From positions 193,024,947-193,088,946 of the forward strand of contig NC_135783.1 of NCBI RefSeq assembly GCF_051106095.1: a stretch of 64,000 nt of DNA, written 5' to 3'. This document shows, piece by piece, positions 33,776 through 44,430 of this stretch (the first letter of the stretch is position 1; each line of letters opens with the position of its first letter). Made by a program: the position numbers and the translations under genes. The notes under the pieces were generated by a model that ran no database searches, was not told the origin of the DNA, and was given only the letters and a program-made list of their open reading frames with translations. The stretch comes from Pogona vitticeps. Lineage: Eukaryota; Chordata; Lepidosauria; Squamata; Agamidae.

Positions 33776-34051
33776 GTTGTTGTTGTTTCAGTTTATATGC
33801 CACCCCATAGTGAGCACCCTCTGGGCAGTTTATAATATGATTATGCAAGCAACGCTTTGCCTCCCAAGTGAGCTGGGTACTTATTTTGCCAACCTCAGAA
33901 GAATGGAAGGCTGAGTCAACCTCAATGCCAACCTCAGAAGAATGGAAGGCTGAGTCAACCTCAAGCTGGCTATCTGAATCCATCAGGACTGAACTCGGGT
34001 CATGAGCAGAGGTTTGACTACAGTTTAACCACTGCAACAAGGGGCTCCTTG
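33776..34051 (-). mobile_element. tRNA-derived SINE with internal 39-bp duplication
   Basis: On the - strand it starts GGAGCCCCTTGTTGCAGTGG, with B-box-like GAGTTCAGTCC, then GGTTGACTCAGCCTTCC and tail GCATATAAACTG: the same family as 5846-6086. The segment beginning GCCAACCTCAGAAGAATGGA occurs at 33888 and again at 33927, a 39-bp tandem duplication. A TTG run ends the tail (33775-33788). Confidence 0.82.
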
Positions 34052-34570
34052 CCAAATTCTTGAACTATCTGCCATAGATGTAAGAACCTTTGAGGAGACC
34101 TTATGTTGGTGATAAGGCTCAAGTACCTTAGATCAATGCTTCATAGAAATGCAGGAAGCGTTTGTGCAGATTTTGTAGTTCACTGTTGCACTCACACCAG
34201 GCCAAAACAATATAACCAGTTTTAACACCTCTGTAGTGTTGCTCACAGGCTTGTTTATATCACAGTCTCAGGGCTTTTTAAAATGGGTGCATATGCTAGG
34301 CATCTTCAGGATAAACTTGAGACCTGGTTGGTTGAAGAAAATAGGATAGCTGTAGAGCAAGCCAGTTTTAGAGAGTGTAGATCCACCATGGACCATTGTC
34401 TCATTATCCAACACCTTATAATGAAATATGCATCAAAGGGTCAAACGTTATATGCCGCATTTGTCGATCTGAAAGCGGCTTTCGATTCAATTTCGAGACA
34501 GCAACTATGGGCCAATTTAGAAGCCACCTCAACAGATAAACGATTACTTCTATTGTCGCATGTGCTACAT

Positions 34571-35084
34571 CAGTGGTTCTTAACGTGGGCAATAATGCTC
34601 CCCAGGGGGCGATTTCATTTTTCAGGGGGGCAGTAGAACGAAAAGGGGCGGTGTGGGGGCAAAAAAACAGAAGGGGGTGGTAGGGGGGCACTGGAGCGAG
34701 CCAAACCTGTGAAGGCAACTGCAGCCGCAGTGCTGGCAGTAGATCTGGTGCTGCTGCTGCCGCCAGATGATCCAGCTCTTTCTACCTGCCACGTCTCGCC
34801 TTTCTCCTTTATGGGAGCACTGAGTGTGGATCGGGTGGAAGGAAAGGGTCTCTTGGATCCTCATCCTCACCCAATGAAGCGCTGCCTCGCACCCGGGTGG
34901 GGAGGGAGACAAGGTAGGTAGGTAGGTAGGTAGGTAGGTAGGTAGGTAGGTAGGTAGGTAGGTAGGTAGGTAGGTAGGTAGGTAGGTAGGTAGGTAGGTA
35001 ACATATCACCTCAGGGAGGGGGGCGATGATAACTTCCTCAATGGCTCAAGGGGGTGTTTCTTTCAAAAAGGTTAAGAACCACTG
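34571..35084. mobile_element. hAT non-autonomous transposon inside the LINE
   Basis: Termini CAGTGGTTCTTAACGTGGGC and GTTAAGAACCACTG are inverted repeats, flanked by a perfect 8-bp duplication TGCTACAT (34563-34570 and 35085-35092). Removing it restores the LINE reading LLSHVLH-DNTNLQVRL. Inside are GGGGGC tracts and a GGTA microsatellite (34912-35000). No transposase. It is younger than the LINE copy. Confidence 0.95.
34912..35000. repeat. (GGTA)n microsatellite
   Basis: About 22 units within the hAT copy. The perfect repeats suggest recent expansion. Confidence 0.98.
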
Positions 35085-36870
35085 TGCTACATGACAATAC
35101 CAACCTCCAGGTTAGGCTCAAGAGGAAAGGAAATTTAACAGAACCGATTAACACCTATAGATGAGTAAGACAGGGCTGCTTACTGGCCTCCTCTCTGTTT
35201 AATTTATACATAAATGACATTGTAGAATACCTGAACTCTCCTAGTCTCCACCCTCCAAAATTACATCAAAGACATATTTCTATCCTCCTTCATGCAGACA
35301 ATGCTGTGCTTTTAGTGAGAACTCCAATCAGCCTAAAGAGAGCCCTTAAGCAATTTGCAGACTTCTGCAAAATGAAGGAATTAGAAATAAATTATCAAAA
35401 GACAAAATTATGGCCTTTGGTAGAAGACAAAAGAAAAAGCTTGGTCTATAAATGGGCAATCTCTTGAACAGGGTTCCTGTTTTAAATATCTAGGTATGGC
35501 CCTTCAATCCACTGGGGACAGAAAGGCTCATATACAATATGCAGCTACTCAAGAGGAAAAAACAGCAAATGCCATTTTAAGGTTCTATTACTCCAAAGGG
35601 GGTCGATATATTCCAGCAGCCCAAAAACTCTTTTAGGCAAAGGTGGTCAGCCAGATGCTCTATGGCACCTTTATTGGGCCTCCATCTAGCTGCTTTGATC
35701 CAATAGAGTGGGTTCAGACTAAATTCCTTAGAGCAATTCTTGAAGTTCCAAGATGCGTAACAAATGCACAAATTCGTTTAGAGACAGGCTCACTAACAAT
35801 GGTAGCCAAAATAACACTAGCCTCCCTTCAGTACTGGCTTATATTAAATTTTCAATTACAGGGATTTACCCATCTATTTCTAGAGGACCATTTTCAATCA
35901 AAGTGGTTGAAAGCGGTCCTAAACAAGTTGCAAGTTATGGGCTTCTCTCCACAAGCAATATTGAGTATGCAGTGGGATGAAGAGAAATCAGCCCTTAAAC
36001 AGAGAACAATGGACATGGAAAGACATGTAGATCTTAGTAGATGCCCCAACTTTAGAGTGATAGACACGGACAAATATCGTTTGTTCCCCATGGCCTATTT
36101 ATCACAGCTTGAGACATATACGTTTAGGAAAGCCTTTACTCTGACTAGACGTGAGGCCTTTCCCTCAGCGGTGTTGGAAGGCAGATTTAAGAAGATCCCG
36201 AGGGAACAGAGACTCTGCCCTTGTGGATCTGGTGAGATAGAATCTATTGAGCATATGATGCTCAGATGTAACAGGCATAACAAGATTCAAGGAAAATATA
36301 TTACACCTCTCTTAAAAGACATGACGAGCCAATCAGACTCGGACTACTGTAACCAATTGTTAATTGATCAAAATCAGAACTGGTAGCGAAATTTTGGGTG
36401 GCATGCCATAGTAGCCAGAATAGATAGCCAAACCCTTAGACATTGGTCTTTTATTGTTATATTTGTAGTTTTATTGCTTTTTGTTTATTTGATTTGGCTT
36501 TTTGCAGTATATGTCAGTACTTGAAGCTCTGCATTCAATTTCGTTTTCGGTCTGGCCTGATGCTGTAACAATAACGTATGTATGTATGGGTGCACAGCCA
36601 GATACTTGTACTAAAGCACCACTTCTGGATTGGACCAACGCCCTTTTATTCCATCATCCTGTACCACACAAAGGCTAACCAGATACCAGTCCTGAAACAA
36701 AGTCATTTTACGTAAGCTTACATAAGCCTTTCAGCACATGTGGAGTGACTTGGAGCAGAGACTGGGAAGCTCCTGTTTGAAAAGGTGACTCTCATGTTGC
36801 CTAGAATCTTTTCAGGCTCCCAATGGCTACAGGCTTATACAGACTCCCCTTGACAGCTGACATGTAAGAG

Positions 36871-37500
36871 AAGAGATAGGCACAAACTAGAAAAAACAAA
36901 CCAGGAAGTTTGTTTAAAATCGTTGGTTTATTGGTTTGGCTTCATCAAAACCAATGAACCTGAACGGACTTGAATCACATACTTTGTTTACAATTTTATG
37001 AACTTCTTGGTTTGTTCCTCCCTGCATCCTTTGCACTGCTCCAGTCGCCTCCCTACCTGGTCCCGTTGCCTCCTGCTCTTTGTCCTCCACCCCTGCCACC
37101 ATCTTGAGAGACAGGAGGCCCAGTTTCCCTTCCAGCCCTGGCCAGCTGTCTCTGCATATGCCCACGCCTGTCAGCTGATAGGCGGGTGCATATGCAGAGA
37201 TAGCAAGGCCAGCTCTCGGAAAGGAAGCTCAACCGTTGTCTCTCAAGATGGAGGAGGAGGAGGAAGAGGAGGCGACAGAACCAGGTGGGGATGGGGGGGC
37301 AGTGGACAGGTTGTGGGGCTGCAAATGGGTGATCCAGCACCACGCAGTGCCAGATTGGGGCTGAATGGTGCTGGAAGGCAGTGATGGAGGAGGAAGAGGA
37401 GAAGAAGGCATCAGGACTGGGTAAGGAGGCAACAGGGGCAGTGGGAAGTTCAGATGATTCCTGGTTCATGGGTAGCCATAGTGGTTTGTGCCCATCTCTG
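36871..37500. mobile_element. Foldback hAT transposon (TAGAGATGGGCAC type)
   Basis: Termini AAGAGATAGGCACAAAC and GTTTGTGCCCATCTCTG are inverted. Flanks TGTAAGAG and TTTAAGAG agree at 7 of 8. Arms pair around a centre near 37172: CTGTCTCTGCATATGCCCACGCCT against AGGCGGGTGCATATGCAGAGAT, and CCATCTTGAGAGACA against TGTCTCTCAAGATGG further out. 630 bp. The mirrored frames on both strands here come from the palindrome. Confidence 0.85.
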
Positions 37501-39650
37501 TTTAAGAGCCTAAAGAACTGCTTTGAATAAACCTGTATCACCACTTGGCTTTAGACAGCATGACTTGTTATTGTTCTGGGCCGAGGGTTTAGGGAAATGT
37601 AGGCTCTTCCCTTCCTTGGCTGAGGTGCCACCCATGAGAACTGCAGTTCCCAGGATCCCCTGCAGAGAGGAGACTGCTTTTCAAGCAATTTAGCCTGTGA
37701 AACAAATATGCCCATGTTATGTTTGGATCAAGGCTGACCTCTTTCTTTTGAGCCTGACAGGAAGACAAATATGCATCTTCCAATAATTTGACCATTGTTC
37801 TGTGTGCCTGTTGGAAACTATTGTATGGTTCTGGTCACTGCCAGGAACTGGCAGTAATACTGAATGGAAATGTATAAAAAAATTCTTGACACAGCAGAAG
37901 GGACTCACACTAACTGCTGCACTGTGAACATTTAGAGCTACTGGCTAGAACAAAATTGTTCACAAAACTCCTGAAAGTAGCGACCTTGACAGTTCTTGGC
38001 TGTTCTGTGTGTTTTGTGATCAATAATCTTCTGTGTTTTTATTTTTGATGTCTTCCAAGTCCCAAAGAAAAAGGCTTTTATTTCATGTCACCCTTTCACA
38101 GTTGATTGCATTGTACACTACGGTTCTCACTCAAAGCCCTTGGGCTGTTTTTATCTGCTTTTAATTGGAAGGTGTACTTTGATGAAAATAGAAGGTTCTC
38201 TAACCTGAAACTCTTACAGCAAAATCCAGAAGTACTGTTTTCAGGATATGTTGGTCAGCAATATCCACTTATAAAGCAGAAAGAAATGTCCTGTCAAAAT
38301 AGAGACACTAATGGATGTAGTGCCCACCTGATGTCATTATCAGGAGTGCCTGCTGTACTTCTGGCTGAAGATCATCATCACCCTACGGCAGAAGGACCTT
38401 TCTGCAGCACAGAGCAAGACCAGAAACAAACCAGGATATTAATGTTGGCTCCACTGAAATCTTAAGCAGAGTCAAGTGCCGCAGTAACTCATTTCATAAA
38501 TAAGGATAGGATGAATGCTCACAAGTTCTCAACAGCAACAACAAAAGATGTCTCAACACATCAAGGTCTCTCACTGAAAAAAAAATAATCTCACCCACCG
38601 TGAGGTTTTTCATTCCTGTATGAGTAAAAAAGACCAGGACTTATTTATTTGGCAGCAATATTAATGGGCTTTTGGACAAACCATGCTACAGGAGACAGAA
38701 TCCTATTACTTATGCCTGCTAGTATAAGTCAAACAGCACAAATTTCCGTGGCTTGACATAGTGAAGAAGTCAAGAGGCTTGTATGTTTTGTTGTACACTA
38801 GTTTTATGATGCAATGCACAGTGGAAAACACAAGCGCTGAGTTCTTAATGAGAGGCAATTAACCACAGCAAGTAATTGGATCCTGGCCATTTTGTGTTAC
38901 AAAATCTTCTACTTTGCATAACTGAGAGATTTTCTGCACACTTCCTTTTCCCATATAATGTGCAAGGTTGTATATGTGCAAAAAAAAAAAAAAAAAAAAA
39001 AAAAAAACCACATTTGGCAAAATGTGAACAAGGAAGACATCTCTCCCAAACTCGCCCAGCAGATAGAAAACTCTCCCCCCCCCCAGTTCTTAGCTGGGCC
39101 TTTTTTAAATACCAAGAATGATGGAATCAACTGCTCAAGCTTCCCTTTTCTCTCTAAGTTTAGCTGCAATCCCAACAGTAGCTAAGCGAGAAGATGATTT
39201 TCTCAGGAACAGCTATATCTGTTGTAAAGCAAGGATTGTTTGGTCTTGACTGAGCATTTAAGAGACATGAATATTGCAAAAAAAGAAAAAATGTCCTCAT
39301 GTGTTGATATGAATCAATCCAGATGCCTGCATTTTTTGGTAACCATGGGGGGTGTCAGGATGACCACCTGCACTTCCCAATTGAACCTTTCCTTGCCGTT
39401 TAGGAGAGTCAGTTAATCGACATATTCCAAAAAATGTTTATAACAAAAAGTTTCTTCAGGTGAAGAAGCCTCTCTTCATACGTACATGATGATATTTATA
39501 AACACAAATCTCAATTTTTAGAAAGAGTGAAAAACCCGCGTACTTCTCTGGAAAACCTGGACTGTGTAACCAGTACAGCATGACCCAGAACCTCAATAGA
39601 TGATCTTCAAATTACCTTCATGTCTACTGCAATGTCATTTTGGTCTCGCT
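37501..39650. other. Intergenic sequence without recognised gene
   Basis: Only a 28-base A run (38980-39007) and a C run near 39070 stand out. The frame at 38106-38465 has no recognisable domain. Confidence 0.4.
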
Positions 39651-39910
39651 TTGTTTACCATATTTTACTTTGGTATTTGTTTGATCCTTTTTAGTATTTG
39701 TATACTTACTGTTTTTAGCTTTAAATATTGTCTTTTAAATGATGTAAATAATGAGGCTTTGTTTACTATATTTTACTGTGGTGTTTGTTCAGTCCCTTTT
39801 AGTATTTGTATACTTACTGTTTTTAGCTTTAAAAACTCTCTTTTAAATGATGTAAGCCACTTTGGGTCCTCTTTAAGGAGGAAGGCAGGATTTTTTAAAA
39901 ATTAAATTAA
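39651..39910 (+). repeat. LINE 3' UTR fragment with 108-bp tandem duplication
   Basis: TTGTTTACCATATTTTACT at 39651 recurs as TTGTTTACTATATTTTACT at 39759, and the following bases (GTATTTGTATACTTACTG, CTTTTAAATGATGTAA) repeat with the same 108-bp period. The end TAAGCCACTTTGGGTCC and AGGAAGGCAGGAT is the typical L2/CR1-like 3' end, with AAATA tail. Confidence 0.65.
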
Positions 39911-40955
39911 ATAAATAATAGATACATAAATTTTCCACTTGCTCATCAAATGTAGATAAACTCAGAAATCCTCATTTTGAGCCAGCCATGGCAGTGGTGG
40001 CCATACCTGTTTATCGGTCAGGGATGCTAAGCAGATGCAGTCAAGATTAAAGTGCGCATCACTATGTTGAGGAGGCTGGCGGTGGTGGTAGGAAGGTCGA
40101 GCTTCTTGGATTTCTATGACTTCAGGTCAGTCTGGAGATGTCCTACTGCTACTTCCTAAGCCCATGCTGTGGTGGTGCATTTCACCACAAGTCCTCTTTT
40201 GAACCTCAGGAGGGTTCTGTGGCTCACATATCCTGGCCGATCTGACTCACTATCATGTTCTGTCATGAGAAGACAAGCTTGTCACAGCTAATTCTACCGG
40301 ATTTTCCCTTTTCTATGTACAAGTATTCTTCTGCCTCAAAGAACTCAAACAGTGCGGGATATTTTCCCCTCTTACTTACTCCCTCACTCCCATGAAATTA
40401 GAAGCTGTTCCTAGTTTTAGCACTTACAGCTGGCCTGAGTCATTCATCTTTGCTCATGTTGAGTAACGATATTATGAAAATTTGCATGAAATACTAAGAC
40501 ACGATGTTTTGAAAAATTACTTGAATAATGGCATTTGGAAAATATTTCTGTCTTTCCCATCAGGAGTGAGACGAGAAACCAAACTGTAATTCAGTTCTTC
40601 AAAAAAAACCTTCAGCTGATGAATCTGGGATATTTTGCTTCTGTATCCATGATTCAAAATTCCAGGAAACAGCTCAATATTGCTCTACAATATTTTGCCA
40701 GCCTTGTGCTCACTATCACTCACAAGGAGACACCAAGCAAGGGAAAATCCCAGACTTCTTGTTTCTTCAGTTATCCACTTCTTACTCAAACATAATGCAA
40801 CTGTCCCGGCTGTTTTTTAACAAGTGTGAATAGTACTGAGCATGAGAGAATATCCCGTAGGGAAAGACCATCTTTGCTGCTATTGGTTTTCTAAATAATG
40901 TTGCTGGGAAAAGTAGGGGATAGTAGGAAGAAAGGAAGACATAACATGAGAGAGA

Positions 40956-41805
40956 TTGGTTGTTGTGGGTTTTTCGGGCTGTTTGCCTATGTTCTTAAGG
41001 TTTTTCTTCCTAATGTTTCGCCAGTCTCTGTGACCAGCATCTTCAGAGGACAGGAGTCAGAACTCTGTCTGTGCTCTGTTGCAGTTTGTTGGATAGTTGA
41101 GTATTTATAGCTGTGGGATCAACTTTTGTCCCTTTCAGGAGATTGGGAGATTATAGTGATCAGCGTGTTTTTGTTGTGGATGTATTGTTGTGATAGGGGG
41201 GAGAGATGAACTGTCACTGTGTTTGATGGGTGTTAGCTGGTCTGCTGGTGTTTGTGGATTTCAATGGCTTTCCCTGTGCAGTGTAACATAATGATTGCTG
41301 GTGTTGTCCAGTACTTCAGTATTTTCATATAGAATTTCATGTCCGGCTTGTTTCAGGGTGTGTTCAGCTACTGCCAATTTTCCTGGTTGTTTTAGTCTGC
41401 AGTGTCTCTCATGTTCTTTGATTCTGGTGTGGATGCTGCATTTTGTGGTTCCAATATATACCTGTCCACAACTGCACGGTATCCGGTATACTCCTGCAGT
41501 GGTGAGGGGTCCCTTTTGTCCTTTGCTGACCATAACATTTGTTGTATTTTTGTGGTGGGTCTGGATACTGTTTGTAGGTTGTGTTTTTCTAAAGATTTCC
41601 CCACGCTGTCCATGACTCCTTTGATGCATGGCAGAAATATTTATTTGTGGGTGGCTGTTTTTCCTCTTCAGTTTGGTGTTGTTTTCTTGGTTTAATGGCT
41701 CTTGTAATTTCATTCTTGGAATAGCCATTTGCCTGTAGGGCCCAGGATGTATTAAGATGGCCTTCCAATATTACAATCTGTCTTTCTGGACGATTTGCCA
41801 AATGT
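40956..41805 (-). mobile_element. Penelope-like element fragment with GIY-YIG endonuclease
   Basis: On the - strand the frame 41261-41728 contains GVYRIPCSCGQVYIGTT, then HTRIKEHERHCRL and AVAEHTLKQAGHEI, the GIY-YIG nuclease domain of Penelope-like elements. An RT-thumb-side frame (NRPERQIVILEGHLNTSW) lies just before it, and neighbouring frames overlap, so at least one frameshift is present. The 3' side reads, on the + strand, TTGGTTGTTGTGGGTTTTTC and ATGTTTCGCCAGTCTCTGTG, the terminal sequence of squamate Penelope elements. RT is missing (5' truncated). Confidence 0.88.
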
Positions 41806-41990
41806 ATAAAGCAATAGCTATACTAGTGTGCCTTTTTTTGGAGGGGAGATAGGATAGACCTATAATAGTAGAGTTGTGAGATACTAAAGAATGATTATTT
41901 TTGTATTGCGTTAAATGTTCCAATAGCATTTTTCCCCTTCACCTCCAGGTTTATCTGCTGGACTGTGTTCAAAGTGTTCAGCTTACTAGT

Positions 41991-41992
41991 AT

Positions 41993-42027
<35 letters not shown>

Positions 42028-42180
42028 TTCATTCATTCATTCATTCATTCATTCATTCATTCATTCATTTATTCATACTCATACTTTTGTTCTATTTATT
42101 CTCATACTCATACTATTTATTCATACTCATACTTTTGTTCTATTTATTCTCATACTCATACTATTTATTCATACCCATAC
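41991..42180. repeat. Compound repeat: (TTTA)n, (TTCA)n, then a 48-bp minisatellite
   Basis: TTTA units run 41991-42026 and TTCA units 42027-42070. Two 48-bp copies starting ATTCATACTCATACTTTTG follow at 42071 and 42119, with the start of a third. Confidence 0.9.
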
Positions 42181-43593
42181 TTACAAGCTTGTTTATTGGA
42201 AGACGGTATCAAAGCCAACAAAAATGCAAGAGACATAAATACTGATTGAGTACTTGTCGGAAGTGAGACTGTCCAAAACATGTGATATGGAGGTAAGGTG
42301 GCTATGTTTGGCAGAGAAGAGACCTCTGTTCAAAGAACTGCCCGATGACAGGCCTCCTTTTGAAGACATCTTCTATTTGAAGGGATATCCACTTCAAGTC
42401 TGATTTGAAGAAAATACAAAGAGGGAGAGTAGGGGTCTTGAAGTTGCATTTCCACAGGTAGCGCACCTAGAAAGTGGACGCAGGAAATCAGGCACACACT
42501 CTCCCCACTCATGCGAGGTATACTGGAATTCTGGACACACAGAACATCATTTATAATTGTTCATATGTTCCTATATTTATGAAACCCAACACCCTCCTAT
42601 GTCCTCCTTCTGAAATGCATGCTCTTTTTCTGGGAGGTGGTGTGTGTATATGTGGCCACCCTAACATCTGGAATTAAAAATATCCCAAAGTTATCTTGAA
42701 CTCTAAATGTGAATTGCTTTTTTTTTTCCCAGTTTGTTGTAAAACGTCATGAAAGTGATGGAAGCTTTGAGTGCTGTTTTCTAGTACTTATATTTTTAGA
42801 AAGATTAGGGATTTTGTATGTTTAGATAGAGTGGGCTCAGTATATGAGATGGAATTTGCATTTTCCTGCTTGTTAAAACAAAGACATTTTAAAATAAACA
42901 TTTCCCAGTAGATACATCTGAGTACAGCAAGATCCATAGACTCTCTCAGAGCACGAAGTTGCTCAGCAGTTTACGAGAAGGCATGTATCAGCTGGGGGGG
43001 GGGTGTTGTTTGTTTTTGACGTCTAGCAAGTTTTTCAGGAATATTACACATAATGATAGATATGTATGTACACACATATGTGTGCGCAAATTTGCATGCA
43101 TAGAGATAAAACACATAATACATGCTGTAATGATGCTTGTTTAGATATTCAGATTCTCCTCCCTATTTATCTCATGTTCCTGCCAAGGGCAAAAGTTCAC
43201 ATAGAGCAGAGGACTATCCCCTTTGCTCACAAGATGCCTGCCACCGGTTTCTTTTCAGTTTACATAGTTTTAGCAGCAAATAAATTCCTGTGAGAATGCA
43301 GTAATATGGTGTTACAGATAACAGAAATTTTGTAACCTCAAACTAACCTTAGTATGGTACCACATAATTGCAGCAGAGATTAGCATGGCTTAAGTGGCAG
43401 TAACAGCTACATTAGAGTTGTTAAGCAAACCTCCCCACTGACCAAAAAAAAAAAAAAAAAGTCTTATAAGCCGTACCATGCACTGCAGGGTGTGAGATAA
43501 CCCCACAACCAATCATTGTGAAATATGGACGTATTTATCACTGTGAAGCATCTATCAACTTGTGAGAAAGAATAGCAAGAGACTGTTAATACA
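42181..43593. other. Intergenic sequence without recognised features
   Basis: Holds a G run at 42995-43004 and T- and A-runs only. Confidence 0.4.
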
Positions 43594-43800
43594 TAGTAGC
43601 TGGCCAGGTAGCTCACTGGTTTAGACCTCTGCCTCTGGAGTCCCAGTTCAGAGTTTAATTCCCCACCATGCCTCCACTTGTGTGGCCTTGGGCAAGCTGT
43701 ACCGTCCCATGCGCAGCTTGCCCAAGGCCAAGAGGGGAATGGTAAACCACTTCGGAGTCCTCTCTTGTGAGAAAACCCTAGAAAGGCTAGCCAGAAGTTT
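43594..43800 (+). mobile_element. tRNA-derived SINE, third family (CTCTGCCTCTGGAG type)
   Basis: GGTAGCTCACTGGTTTAGAC (A box) and GAGTTTAATTCC (B box) are followed by GTGTGGCCTTGGGCAAG and GGAATGGTAAACCACTTC. GGGCAAGCTGTACC is soon inverted as GCAGCTTGCCCAAGGCC, giving a local hairpin at 43688-43730. A related, inverted copy lies at 51796-51908. Confidence 0.78.
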
Positions 43801-43804
43801 GCCT

Positions 43805-44430
43805 TCATTTATTTATTTAAAATATTTTATCCTGCTTTTTTCCCCCTTAAAAAGAACCCAAGGCAGCTTACATCTTTCAAAAGACAATATTTAAAAACTA
43901 AAAACAGTTGGTATACAAATATTTTAAAAGAATTTAACATCTATTAAACAGTAATAAAATCAGTAATAAACAGTAAACAGTAATAAAATCGATACTAAAA
44001 ACACATTCAAGCCAGTAAAGCACAACAATCCATTTAAAAAACACTCTCAGACAACCACAGAGGGAAAGCCTGTCTGAACAGAAAAGTCTTTGCCTGCTTG
44101 CCGAAGGACAAAGATGGGGACAGTCTGGCCTCTTGTGGGAGGGAGTTCCAAAGTCTGGGAGCAGCCACAGAGAAGGCCCTCTCCTGTGTCCCCACTAAAT
44201 GTGCTTGTAAGGGTGGTGGGACCAAGAGAAAGGCCTCTTCTGATGATCTTAACACCCAAGCAGGCTCATAAGGGAGACGTGGTCTTTGATAGCTTGGACC
44301 CAAGCCATTTAGGGCTTTGTAAATTAAAACCAGCACTTTGAATTGTGCTCAGTAACTGATCAGCAGCCAGTGGAGCACCTGTAACAAGGGAGTTATGTGA
44401 TCCCTGTATCCAGCCCCAGTCAGCAATTGA
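43805..44430 (-). mobile_element. L2/CR1-type LINE, 3' part of ORF2 and 3' UTR
   Basis: On the - strand the frame 44034-44336 reads LVLIYKALNGLGPSYQ, LRSSEEAFLLVPP, AFSVAAPRLWNSLPQEARL and KTFLFRQAF, the C-terminal end of L2/CR1-type ORF2. The UTR follows to the TTTA-rich tail at 43805-43830. Truncated at the 5' end; host-gene-like frames on the other strand are shadows. Confidence 0.88.

Larger units (their letters stand above)
34275..36590 (+). mobile_element. 5'-truncated non-LTR retrotransposon (I/Vingi-like candidate), split by a hAT copy
   Basis: The RT part has FRECRSTMDHCLIIQHL and YAAFVDLKAAFDSI (motif A region) at 34360-34500. After the 514-bp hAT insertion it continues with LFNLYINDIV (about 35200) and HADNAVLL (a decayed YADD box, about 35295). 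A 248-codon frame at 35643-36386 holds the C-terminal part with a zinc-ribbon-like CPCGSGEIESIEHMMLRC, then stop. The 3' UTR reads TTTTTGCAGTATATG and CAATTTCG and ends in TATG units (36575-36590). At least one frameshift or stop lies between 35150 and 35640. The clade is a guess from RT flavour. Confidence 0.8.

Noticed and set aside
36998-37544. Two facing frames of 128 and 163 codons considered as an antisense gene pair
   Set aside because: They mirror each other across the foldback axis near 37172 and lie wholly in a hAT element.
39990-40150. 5S rRNA-like words (GTGGCCATACC, GCTAAGCAG) in order
   Set aside because: Spacing and the rest of the sequence do not follow 5S rRNA, and no internal control region is convincing. 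At best a very old relic; not reported as an RNA gene.
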